DNA of 64,000 nt. It comes from an uncultured Chitinophagaceae bacterium (GTDB lineage: Bacteria > Bacteroidota > Bacteroidia > Chitinophagales > Chitinophagaceae). Under the pieces are notes generated by a model, which was not told the DNA's origin, made no database searches, and was given only the letters and a program-made list of their open reading frames with translations. Location: contig CALESY010000153.1 in NCBI GenBank assembly GCA_937919945.1, forward strand, positions 39,252-103,251, in the 5' to 3' direction. The position numbers and the translations under genes are program-made. This document shows positions 33,672 to 41,648 of the stretch, piece after piece; positions within the stretch are counted from its first letter, which is position 1; each line of letters begins with the position of its first letter.

Positions 33672-35449
33672 TTATCAGTGCTGGTTTGATGCCTGTATAG
33701 GGCGGCATATTTACCGTTCAGTATCATTAATTCTTCATGTGTGCCTTGCTCGGCAATATTGCCATCTTCAAGTACCAATATTTTATCGAAACGCCAGCTT
33801 GTAAAAATGCGGTGTGTAATGAGTATAGTGGTAGTATTTTGCAGGTAAGCTTGCAGATTGTGTAATATAGTTTGCTCTGTTTGGGTATCTACGGCAGATA
33901 ATGATTCATCCATCAACAGTACATTGCGGGTCTTAAGTAATGCCCTTGCCAATACCATACGCTGCTTTTGCCCACCCGATAGCATTACGCCTCGCTCGCC
34001 AATCATGGTTTCATAGCCATTTGCAAGTGTATCTATATCTTTTTGTAAGTCAGCTAATTGTGCAGCTTGTTTCACATCTGCCTCCGTTGCACCCTCACTG
34101 CCGAATTTGATATTATTATATACCGTGTCAGAAAACAGATAAGCCTCTTGTGGTGCGTAGGCTATTTGAGAACGCAGGTTGTGCAGGTTGTATTTGTGTA
34201 TGGGTATACCGTCTATCAACACTTCTCCACCGTCAGGTTCATACATGCGCAGCAGCATATGTGCCAATGTAGATTTGCCAGAACCTGTTTTGCCGATGAT
34301 GGCAATTTTCTGCCCGGCTTTTATGTCTATATCGAATTGTTTCAGTGCCTGTATGCCTGTGTGCGGGTAAGTGAAGCTTATGTTATTGAAACGAATGTTT
34401 CCCTCAATGGTTTTGCTGATGGCATCAGTAGCATCTGTTATATCGGGTTGGGTTTCCAGGAATTCGTTGATGCGTTTTTGCGAGGCACTGGCTCTTTGTA
34501 CCATAGATGCCACCCAACCTATACTGGATATAGGAAACATCAACAAGTTGATGTATAATACAAACTCTGCAATATTGCCAACAGTAATGCTGCCATCAAT
34601 AGCGTAGTAGCCGCCTATCAATACGGTGCTCAGCATACTCAAGCCTATGAACAGATTCATAGAAGGAAAGTAAATCGCCTCGGTTAATGAAAGGTTGGTT
34701 GCACTGTTCCTGTATTTTTCAGATGTGTTGAAGAAGAAGCGCAGCATATTATTTTCCTGTACAAAAGACTTGATAACTCTTATGCCCGAATAAGACTCTT
34801 GTGCTGTAGTTGTCAGTTCGCTTAGTTGTGCCTGTATCTGTTCGCTCTTGCGGAATATGATGCTGTTGACAACGTATATGCAAATAGCCAGCAATGGCAG
34901 CGGTGCTATTACGTAAGCCGTAAGCAATGGGTTTACACGTAGCATACCCCAAACACACATAATACTCAGTACTACTAAGTTGATGCTGTACATTAGTGAT
35001 GGCCCGGTGTACATCCGCACGCGCGATACATCTTCTGCAATGCGGTTCATCAGGTCGCCCGTAAAATGTGTTTTGTAAAACTGTGTATGCAGTTGCTGAT
35101 AGTGGGTATATACTTCATTCTTCTGATCGTACTCTATATGGCGGCTCATCACAATAATCGTCTGCCGCATAAAGAACATAAACACACCACGTGCTAAAGC
35201 CAGCCCCAACAGCAGCAGACCATTCCACAAAACAAGCTGAAAAATAACAGACTCTATATTTGCTTTCTGTAGATCGCTTACTGCACTATGATAAATTGTA
35301 ATATTCGCTTCTACCTTGTCCAGCACATCGCGCACTACGGTAGGCGAAACCACCGCAAACAAGTTGGATACCGCCACAAAAAACACACCTGATAAGAAGC
35401 GCCATCTATATTTTATAAAGTATTTATTCAGCGCAGCGAGGCTCTTCAT
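33668..35449 (-). CDS. ABC transporter, fused permease and ATPase (MsbA/MdlB type)
   Basis: A 593-residue half-transporter of the exporter type. Six transmembrane helices occupy residues 20-310, with the TGDLMNRIAEDVSRVRMYTG coupling region. The nucleotide-binding domain has GKTGSGKST (Walker A), LSGGQKQRMVLARALL (signature), VLLMDESLSAVD (Walker B) and ITHRIF (H-loop). Such proteins act as dimers and export lipids, peptides or drugs across the inner membrane. The substrate is unknown. A hairpin terminator lies between this gene and the TonB receptor upstream, so it is probably a separate unit. Confidence 0.92.
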   Translation of the reverse strand: MKSLAALNKYFIKYRWRFLSGVFFVAVSNLFAVVSPTVVRDVLDKVEANITIYHSAVSDLQKANIESVIFQLVLWNGLLLLGLALARGVFMFFMRQTIIVMSRHIEYDQKNEVYTHYQQLHTQFYKTHFTGDLMNRIAEDVSRVRMYTGPSLMYSINLVVLSIMCVWGMLRVNPLLTAYVIAPLPLLAICIYVVNSIIFRKSEQIQAQLSELTTTAQESYSGIRVIKSFVQENNMLRFFFNTSEKYRNSATNLSLTEAIYFPSMNLFIGLSMLSTVLIGGYYAIDGSITVGNIAEFVLYINLLMFPISSIGWVASMVQRASASQKRINEFLETQPDITDATDAISKTIEGNIRFNNISFTYPHTGIQALKQFDIDIKAGQKIAIIGKTGSGKSTLAHMLLRMYEPDGGEVLIDGIPIHKYNLHNLRSQIAYAPQEAYLFSDTVYNNIKFGSEGATEADVKQAAQLADLQKDIDTLANGYETMIGERGVMLSGGQKQRMVLARALLKTRNVLLMDESLSAVDTQTEQTILHNLQAYLQNTTTILITHRIFTSWRFDKILVLEDGNIAEQGTHEELMILNGKYAALYRHQTSTDN

Positions 35450-35459
35450 ACAAATACAA

Positions 35460-35492
35460 ATGTCGGGAATTTGCTGTGCATTTCCCCGACAT
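35460..35492 (-). terminator. Terminator after the TonB-dependent receptor gene
   Basis: ATGTCGGG and CCCCGACAT pair around a loop of about 16 bases, and the minus strand continues with TTTGTATTTG. It separates the receptor gene from the downstream ABC gene. Confidence 0.7.
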
Positions 35493-35513
35493 CTGAAAAA
35501 CTATCGTATTAAA

Positions 35514-37802
35514 TCAATCTATCACCCAATGCAGTGATGTATATATGCTACGCGGCATCAGAAAACCCGTACCACTGGTGCCATGCGCGCTACCTGTTGA
35601 TGCACTACTAAGGCCAGATACATTGCGCCTTGTTATGTTCAGAATATTTTTGACACCTGCTATCAATTGCAGCTTATTGTCAAATAGTTTCTTTTCCAGT
35701 GAGCCATCGAGCATATTCAATGCAGCCTGCCTTCCGTTATAGGTAGCAGTACCGTCTATATTATTTTGTATGAAAGGCTGTGCGCCGGAGCATTTATAAA
35801 ACAAGTTAATATTCACACCTGCTTTCTGCCAATAGTATTGCAGGTTAGCATTTGCTTCCATCACATCAAAAGCATTATATACTCCTTTTTCTTCGAAGGT
35901 ATAATTGTATGAATAACCTAACTGTAGGTGGAAGTTTTTCCATTGTGCATCCATCTGTGCAGTACCTATTGCATTCGATTGGCGTACGATGTTGTTATAC
36001 CTGTATGAAATGCTGTTGGTATCTTGCGGGTTAATGTTTACAAGCGTTATACCATTTTTCACTTCATTGAAATAGCCGGTAACCATAAACTGTACATAGT
36101 CAGTCTTTTGCTCGTATGCCTGATACGATGCTGAAACCTGTATGTGATTACTATTCTCTGCTTTAATGTCCGGGTTGCCAATGATGTAGTGGTTCTGATC
36201 TATGAAACTCAGGTACATTTCTTTGAGAGATGGTGCTCTGAAACCACGAGAATACGAACCGCGCACTTGCATTACTTTACTTGGTGTATATAGTAAATTG
36301 AAGCTGGGAATGAGTGGTGTTTTGTAAGCAGTATTGTGCAACGCGCGTAAGCCACCCTGTGCTGTCAGTTTATCTTTCGCTAACGGATAGGTGAGATTAG
36401 TGTACACAGCATAGTCTTGTATCTCTTTATTATATCCGCTTACTTTCAGGCTACGGGCATAGTCGAGGTTTATGTCGTAACCAACATTATACTGCAACAA
36501 CTTATAGCTGTTGATATAGTTGCCCCTGAAAGTATACGTCTGAAAACGAGATGTATCTTGGTCGCCTGTGCCATGTGTAGGTGTGCGTTCCATAGTTACC
36601 ATGTTCTGCTCTATCCTATTGCGTATGCGGTAGTATAATGCATAACTATTCTGGCTTTGCCAGCGTCCTGTCTTTCCTATTTTACCTTCAGCAGAAAGCC
36701 TACTGAGCGAGCGAGTAGTGTAATAATATTCATCAATGGCGTATGCTTTCCAGGGGTCCCATGTTTGCAGGCTACCTTTGTTGGTTACTTTTTCGTTCAT
36801 AAAATCTGAAGCGAATTGCAACCTGAATTGTGATGGTGCTGTATAGGCATAGGCAACATTTGCTATGTATTGCTCATAGGGTTTGAAGAAGAATGCACGG
36901 CTTGTTTGAATAGTATCTCCATTGTATTGCAATGGCCTGTCAATACTTTTATATCCACCGAAGAAATTACGGCCACCACCGATAGTGAATTGGTTTCTGT
37001 CTTTTAGTTTGTAAGTTACAGAAGCATCACCGTTATATTTGCCGATAGATTCGCCGTATATATTTACTCTTGCCCCTATTTTCTTGTTTTCCTTACGGGT
37101 AATGATGTTTATAACACCGCCGATAGCATCTGTGCCATACACTACGCTCATAGGGCCTTGTATCAGTTCAATACGCTCTACATTATTCATGTTGATTTGT
37201 GTGAGGTTGATATTACCAAACTCACGCCCGTTTACAGGCATACCATCTACCAGTATTTTTACCTTATCGCCGCTCATACCCTGCATGCGGATATTGCTGC
37301 CTAATATGCCTGCATCACCAACCGTTACGTTCAGTTGATTTCGCAAGGCATCGCCCAAGCTTACTGCACCCAATGCTTGTATTTGTGAGCGAGGTATTAC
37401 CTGATAAACAGACAAAGCATTTTTCATTTTTACTGGTTGGCTGAGACCGGTAACAACAACCTCATTCAGCGAACTGAATTTTTTGGTAAGTATAATTTTT
37501 ATGTTGTTATCTGTAAGTGCTTGTTGCCATGTTTTTTTGTATGGCTCATAGCCTGGTAGCGCAACTTCTACCTTACAAGGGTAAGCGGGCTGTGCTAATA
37601 TTGCAAAGCCATTTTCGTCTGTTGCAGAAGAAGCTATTAGTTTGTTATCTGCACTATATATGCTGATGTAAGCTGCAATTACTCCCTGCCTGTTTTCCCT
37701 GTCTTGTACTGATATACGTATGCTGTCTTGCGCAAGTAAAGAACCTGTGCAAATGCAAAACACCAAAACTGTATATATCAATTGCCTTATCATCATCTTC
37801 AT
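35514..37802 (-). CDS. TonB-dependent outer-membrane receptor
   Basis: A 762-residue outer-membrane receptor with a signal peptide ending near residue 24. Residues 28-110 are a carboxypeptidase-regulatory-like domain (VQDRENRQGVIAAYISIYSA). Residues 115-235 form the plug: QALGAVSLGDALRNQLNVTV, NIRMQGMSGDKVKILVDGMP and GPMSVVYGTDAIGGVINIIT. The rest is the 22-strand barrel, with RGFRAPSLKEMYLSFID and a C-terminal LHWVID. It resembles haem/iron receptors of the HmuR/BtuB class. The neighbouring HmuY-like gene upstream supports haem or metal uptake, which is inference. Confidence 0.92.
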   Translation of the reverse strand: MKMMIRQLIYTVLVFCICTGSLLAQDSIRISVQDRENRQGVIAAYISIYSADNKLIASSATDENGFAILAQPAYPCKVEVALPGYEPYKKTWQQALTDNNIKIILTKKFSSLNEVVVTGLSQPVKMKNALSVYQVIPRSQIQALGAVSLGDALRNQLNVTVGDAGILGSNIRMQGMSGDKVKILVDGMPVNGREFGNINLTQINMNNVERIELIQGPMSVVYGTDAIGGVINIITRKENKKIGARVNIYGESIGKYNGDASVTYKLKDRNQFTIGGGRNFFGGYKSIDRPLQYNGDTIQTSRAFFFKPYEQYIANVAYAYTAPSQFRLQFASDFMNEKVTNKGSLQTWDPWKAYAIDEYYYTTRSLSRLSAEGKIGKTGRWQSQNSYALYYRIRNRIEQNMVTMERTPTHGTGDQDTSRFQTYTFRGNYINSYKLLQYNVGYDINLDYARSLKVSGYNKEIQDYAVYTNLTYPLAKDKLTAQGGLRALHNTAYKTPLIPSFNLLYTPSKVMQVRGSYSRGFRAPSLKEMYLSFIDQNHYIIGNPDIKAENSNHIQVSASYQAYEQKTDYVQFMVTGYFNEVKNGITLVNINPQDTNSISYRYNNIVRQSNAIGTAQMDAQWKNFHLQLGYSYNYTFEEKGVYNAFDVMEANANLQYYWQKAGVNINLFYKCSGAQPFIQNNIDGTATYNGRQAALNMLDGSLEKKLFDNKLQLIAGVKNILNITRRNVSGLSSASTGSAHGTSGTGFLMPRSIYTSLHWVID

Positions 37803-37809
37803 TTTTTGA

Positions 37810-37845
37810 AAAAGTTCGGTTGCGCATTACCACAACCGAACTTTT
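37810..37845 (-). terminator. Hairpin between the HmuY-like and receptor genes (terminator or attenuator)
   Basis: Perfect 13-base arms AAAAGTTCGGTTG and CAACCGAACTTTT flank a 10-base loop. T residues follow on the minus strand (CTTTTTC). It lies inside the 68-base gap between two same-strand genes, so it may let the upstream gene be expressed more strongly than the receptor. Confidence 0.75.
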
Positions 37846-37870
37846 ATTACCAATCCACGCTATTAGGTAA

Positions 37871-39205
37871 TTAGTGTTGTACCACTAATTTTTGTGTTGC
37901 TTTAAATTCGCCACTTGCAATCGTTATCATATAGATACCGTTATTGTATGCAGCTGTGTTGATGCGATAAGCATTTATACCTGCATTCAGTTTCACATTA
38001 TGTCTTTCAACTACTTTTCCAGATAAATCAGTAACAAATATTACTGTATTTGCATCTGCTTGTTTTGCATCCAGCATTATATTTGTCTCATTCACGGCAG
38101 GGTTGGGTGCTATTGTATAAGCTGTTACAGCAGTGTTTACATTTGTAACACTTAATACATCACCCAGTTTACGTTTTTCAAAAATAATTTTACCGGGTAA
38201 GAAAGAAGGGTTGCCTGAAGAACCACTAAACTGTAAGAAATGTAATTGATAGTATTCGTTTGTATTTTTTGTTTTTATAAAATAATTGCATGAATCGCGA
38301 ACTACCCATGATGGTGGCGGTGGTGTTTTCCAGTCTGAACCTATTATGTTAATTGCAGAACCATATGTTTTTGCCATGAAGCCGGTTGTATCAGGATTCA
38401 ACGCAACAACTTCTGAAGCATATACATTGTAGTTTGATAATACTGTCATTACAGGATAAGAGGCCGTAATACTGCCTTGTGTTACCGTTTCTCTGTATCG
38501 TGTAAATAGTACATCCCAAGCTGCTCTAGCAGGCTCACGGTCTGTAATGGCATCTGTCGCTAAATTTAGATATGCGAAGTTGCGGTCTGTGAAACCATTT
38601 TTACGATATATGCGTAATGTGCGGTCGTTGGTACCATCAATATTAGCAATACGAACAATATACTGTATAGAATCCATTGGTGTGCTTTTGTATTGCTGTA
38701 CCAGTACCTGGTAGGCAACACCGTTTGCTTTAACCATATATAATGAATCCCCTTCTACGAAATGTGATGTCATACTATACTTGCCCCAACCATAGTCAAA
38801 AGGATTAGAAGCATCTGCATTCATATTCATTGCACCATAATTCCACGATGTATCGGAGTTGATAAGCGCTACTTTATTTTGCGTATCAGCAGGAAAAGTC
38901 AATGCGCCAAAGCTTGCAGCCGTTTTGTTTAGGGAATACACCATAACATCTGCCTGTACATGATTAGCTATTATCGGTGCTTTAGCTGAAGGGCCAAATT
39001 GTGGAATCATACCAAATGCCAGATGCCATTTTGTGTTAGTATCACGTTTGGCAGTACCATTTTTAAAACTATAATAAATATCTACAGGGTACGACTTTCC
39101 TACAGTTGATCCCATTTCAACAGAGTCTGTTACCCATGTTTGTGCATTTGTAGTAGTTAACGTACTAGCTGCCAAACCTAAAAAAAGTAGAGATTTCAAT
39201 TTCAT
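37871..39205 (-). CDS. HmuY-like secreted protein with T9SS type A sorting domain
   Basis: A 444-residue exported protein with a signal peptide (MKLKSLLFLGLAASTLTTTNAQ). The central part (residues 150-345) resembles HmuY-family haem-binding proteins, especially FAYLNLATDAITDREPARAA and the following WDVLFTRYRETV, then YPVMTVLSNYNVYASEV. The last 75 residues (YTIAPNPAVNETNIMLD to QKLVVQH) are a T9SS type A sorting domain. P. gingivalis HmuY is a lipoprotein that binds haem and passes it to HmuR, whereas here the same job would be done by a T9SS cargo. The exact haem ligands are not assignable. Gene order with the receptor matches hmuYR. Confidence 0.7.
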   Translation of the reverse strand: MKLKSLLFLGLAASTLTTTNAQTWVTDSVEMGSTVGKSYPVDIYYSFKNGTAKRDTNTKWHLAFGMIPQFGPSAKAPIIANHVQADVMVYSLNKTAASFGALTFPADTQNKVALINSDTSWNYGAMNMNADASNPFDYGWGKYSMTSHFVEGDSLYMVKANGVAYQVLVQQYKSTPMDSIQYIVRIANIDGTNDRTLRIYRKNGFTDRNFAYLNLATDAITDREPARAAWDVLFTRYRETVTQGSITASYPVMTVLSNYNVYASEVVALNPDTTGFMAKTYGSAINIIGSDWKTPPPPSWVVRDSCNYFIKTKNTNEYYQLHFLQFSGSSGNPSFLPGKIIFEKRKLGDVLSVTNVNTAVTAYTIAPNPAVNETNIMLDAKQADANTVIFVTDLSGKVVERHNVKLNAGINAYRINTAAYNNGIYMITIASGEFKATQKLVVQH

Positions 39206-39224
39206 TTAAGAAGTGTTTTTTTAC

Positions 39225-39238
39225 CGTACAAAGGTACG
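39225..39238. promoter_or_regulatory. Palindrome and -7 box upstream of the HmuY-like gene
   Basis: CGTAC and GTACG flank AAAG. Overlapping it on the minus strand is TACCTTTG (39236-39229), a TAnnTTTG -7 box, 24 bases before the ATG. A regulator binding here would block the promoter. No Fur-like consensus is evident. Confidence 0.4.
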
Positions 39239-39303
39239 TCCAGACACTCCGTAGAGATTGGATTTATCAAGTTATTACAATATCATGACACGTTAAAAAC
39301 GTA

Positions 39304-40293
39304 TTAAATCCAACCCTGATTATGTAAATATTTCGCTATTTGTACAGCGTTTGTAGCGGCGCCTTTGCGAAGGTTGTCGGCAACTATCCAACAGTTAAGG
39401 GTATTTGGTTGGCTATAGTCCCTGCGAATGCGCCCTACAAATACCTCATCTTTGCCTGCAGCGTCCAGTGGCATCGGGTATGCATTGGCTTTAGGATTGT
39501 CAATTACCACAACGCCAGGCATATTGCTCAGTATCCCTCTCACCTCGTTTTCCTCAAAATCGTGGTTAAACTCAATGTTTACGCTCTCGCTATGCCCACC
39601 GGTAACTGGTACACGCACGGTGGTTGCCGTTACTTTTATGCTGTCATCGCCCATTATTTTGCAGGTTTCCAGCATCATTTTCATCTCTTCTTTGGTATAG
39701 CCATTGTCCTGAAATACATCTATATGCGGCAGCACATTCATATCTATACGATGCGGATATACGCCAAAACCTTTGCCTCCGGCGCGCTGGTCTTCCATTT
39801 CCTTTACTGCTTTCTGCCCGGTACCACTTACACTCTGGTAGGTACTCACTACCACACGCTTTATGCCGTACCTATCGTGCAGGGGTTTCAGTACCATCAC
39901 CATTTGTATGGTGCTGCAGTTGGGATTGGCTATTATCAGGTCATCTTTAGTTAATACCTGTCCGTTTACTTCTGGTACTACCAGCTTTTTGGTAGGATCC
40001 ATGCGCCATGCCGATGAGTTATCAACCACATAGCAGCCTATCTCTGCAAATTTGGGTGCAAGCTCTAGTGACGTACTGCCACCTGCAGAAAAGATAGCTA
40101 ATTGAGGTTTCATGCTGATGGCTGTTTCTGCATTTACCACGCTGTATGCTTTACCTTTATATTGTACCTGCATACCTACCGACTTCTCAGAAGCCACAGG
40201 TATCAGTTCAGTCAAAGGAAAGTTTCTTTCTTCCAGAATCTGCAACATGGTGCTGCCTACCAGCCCTGTTGCACCAACTACAGCTACACGCAT
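39304..40293 (-). CDS. asd: Aspartate-semialdehyde dehydrogenase
   Basis: A 329-residue enzyme that reduces aspartyl phosphate to aspartate semialdehyde with NADPH, a branch-point step toward lysine, threonine, methionine and diaminopimelate. MRVAVVGATGLVGSTMLQIL is the nucleotide-binding start. NPNCSTIQMVMVLKPLHDRY contains the catalytic cysteine, and TVRVPVTGGHSESVNIEF the catalytic histidine region. I took the ATG that begins MRVAVV. An upstream in-frame TTG would add eight residues. A -7-like TATCTTTG (40322-40315, minus) lies 22 bases upstream of this ATG. Confidence 0.95.
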   Translation of the reverse strand: MRVAVVGATGLVGSTMLQILEERNFPLTELIPVASEKSVGMQVQYKGKAYSVVNAETAISMKPQLAIFSAGGSTSLELAPKFAEIGCYVVDNSSAWRMDPTKKLVVPEVNGQVLTKDDLIIANPNCSTIQMVMVLKPLHDRYGIKRVVVSTYQSVSGTGQKAVKEMEDQRAGGKGFGVYPHRIDMNVLPHIDVFQDNGYTKEEMKMMLETCKIMGDDSIKVTATTVRVPVTGGHSESVNIEFNHDFEENEVRGILSNMPGVVVIDNPKANAYPMPLDAAGKDEVFVGRIRRDYSQPNTLNCWIVADNLRKGAATNAVQIAKYLHNQGWI

Positions 40294-40386
40294 TATATAA
40301 AAATTTACGGGTTGCAAAGATAATAGATTGGTGCCTGACTATACAGATGCAGATGTATATTCTTTATATTTAAGCAAAACACGCAA

Positions 40387-40521
40387 ATGAAACTTTCCAT
40401 ACTATTAGCCACTGATGCTAAAATAATAGCACTCTACGCATTTCCGGTATTGATTTTTGCAGCCACATTTATATTAGGGCGTTTTCTGAAAAAGAAGAAA
40501 GAGGACAGCGAGAAAGAGTAG
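40387..40521 (+). CDS. Small single-helix membrane protein, 44 residues
   Basis: A short open frame, ATG to TAG, between asd and the asparaginase gene. It encodes MKLSILLATDAKIIALYAFP followed by VLIFAATFILGRFLKKKK and a charged EDSEKE end. The layout is one hydrophobic segment (about residues 13-33) followed by a lysine run, the usual pattern of small bacterial inner-membrane proteins with the C-terminus inside. No family is recognised. Base use is coding-like and there is no competing frame on either strand. It is divergent from asd and could share its regulatory gap. It could also be a chance frame. Confidence 0.5.
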   Translation: MKLSILLATDAKIIALYAFPVLIFAATFILGRFLKKKKEDSEKE

Positions 40522-40645
40522 CGTTAACATGCATTATTACAAATATTGGTTAAGGACATTCCTCACTCTTCACGAACTATTAAGAAGTAATTCCTGACGA
40601 CACAAAGAATTACGGAACTATCCCTTTATGAGAGAATGAGAGGAC

Positions 40646-41557
40646 TTACTTATATATCATCACCACTCGTTCCGTTTCCGTAGCATATCCTCTGTACATA
40701 CCCTCACTATTGAATGGCAGGCAGATGTTACCGTGTTTGTCTATGGCTACTAAGCCTCCTTCGCCACCTATTTTCACCAGCTTGTCGTGTATTACTATAT
40801 CACACGCTTCTTGCAGCGATAATCCTTTATATTCCATCAGGCAACTGATGTCGTAAGCTACTACAGTGCGTATAAACAATTCGCCATGCCCCGTGCAGCT
40901 AATGGCACAAGTATTGTTGTTGGCGTACGTACCTGCACCTATGATAGGGCTATCGCCCATACGCCCGAACTTTTTATTAGTCATACCACCTGTGCTGGTT
41001 GCAGCAGCAAGGTTGCCTTGTTTATCTAACGCTACCGCACCTACTGTTCCGAATTTTTTATCATTATGGTCGAGGCTGATGATGTCTTCCTTCAACGCCT
41101 GTTGCCATTGCTCGTATCGGTGCTGATTGTAGAAATAAGCATCATCTGCAAAAGCTAATCCTTGCTGCTTGGCAAACTGCTCTGCACCCTTACCGCATAG
41201 CAATACGTGTTCACTATTATCCATAATTGCTCGTGCCAATAATACAGGGTTTTTGACATTACTTGTGCCGGACGATGCACCTGCTTTCAGGTTGCTGCCG
41301 TCCATTATGCTGGCATCCATTTCGTGCGCACCTGCATTATTAAACACCGCCCCCTTGCCAGCATTAAACAACGGAAAATCTTCAAGCGATACTACGGCAG
41401 CTTGTACAGCGTCTACTGCACTACCGCCAGCTTGCAATACCTTGTAACCCGCATCCAGTGCATCTTGCAATCCTTGTTCGTATTCTGTTTGCAACTCTGT
41501 CGTCATGCTGCTGCGCAATATTGTACCTGCGCCGCCGTGTATTGCTAATCGTATCAT
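40646..41557 (-). CDS. Isoaspartyl peptidase / L-asparaginase (Ntn hydrolase)
   Basis: A 303-residue plant-type asparaginase that cleaves isoaspartyl dipeptides and asparagine after self-processing. IHGGAGTILRSS is the N-terminal signature and FNAGKGAVFNNAGAHEMDAS the alpha-chain core. Autocleavage is expected before Thr171 in FGTVGAVALDKQGNLAA, which then becomes the nucleophile. TSTGGMTNKKFGRMGDSPII and SCTGHGELFIRTVVAYDI follow. No signal peptide, so probably cytoplasmic. It lies downstream of gyrB but behind that gene's terminator. Confidence 0.92.
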   Translation of the reverse strand: MIRLAIHGGAGTILRSSMTTELQTEYEQGLQDALDAGYKVLQAGGSAVDAVQAAVVSLEDFPLFNAGKGAVFNNAGAHEMDASIMDGSNLKAGASSGTSNVKNPVLLARAIMDNSEHVLLCGKGAEQFAKQQGLAFADDAYFYNQHRYEQWQQALKEDIISLDHNDKKFGTVGAVALDKQGNLAAATSTGGMTNKKFGRMGDSPIIGAGTYANNNTCAISCTGHGELFIRTVVAYDISCLMEYKGLSLQEACDIVIHDKLVKIGGEGGLVAIDKHGNICLPFNSEGMYRGYATETERVVMIYK

Positions 41558-41589
41558 CTTATGATATTACGACTGTAAATTAAAAATAA

Positions 41590-41610
41590 AAGCGGCAACA
41601 AGTGCCGCTT
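41590..41610 (-). terminator. Intrinsic terminator of gyrB
   Basis: AAGCGGCA and TGCCGCTT pair around ACAAG. On the minus strand the stem is followed by TTTTATTTTT. Confidence 0.88.
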
Positions 41611-41648
41611 CAATATTTCAAATTTATTAATCGACTAATTAACCTTAT

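Noticed and set aside
33668..35449. ABC transporter as part of a haem-uptake operon with the TonB receptor
   Set aside because: It has exporter-type architecture and a terminator hairpin separates it from the receptor gene.
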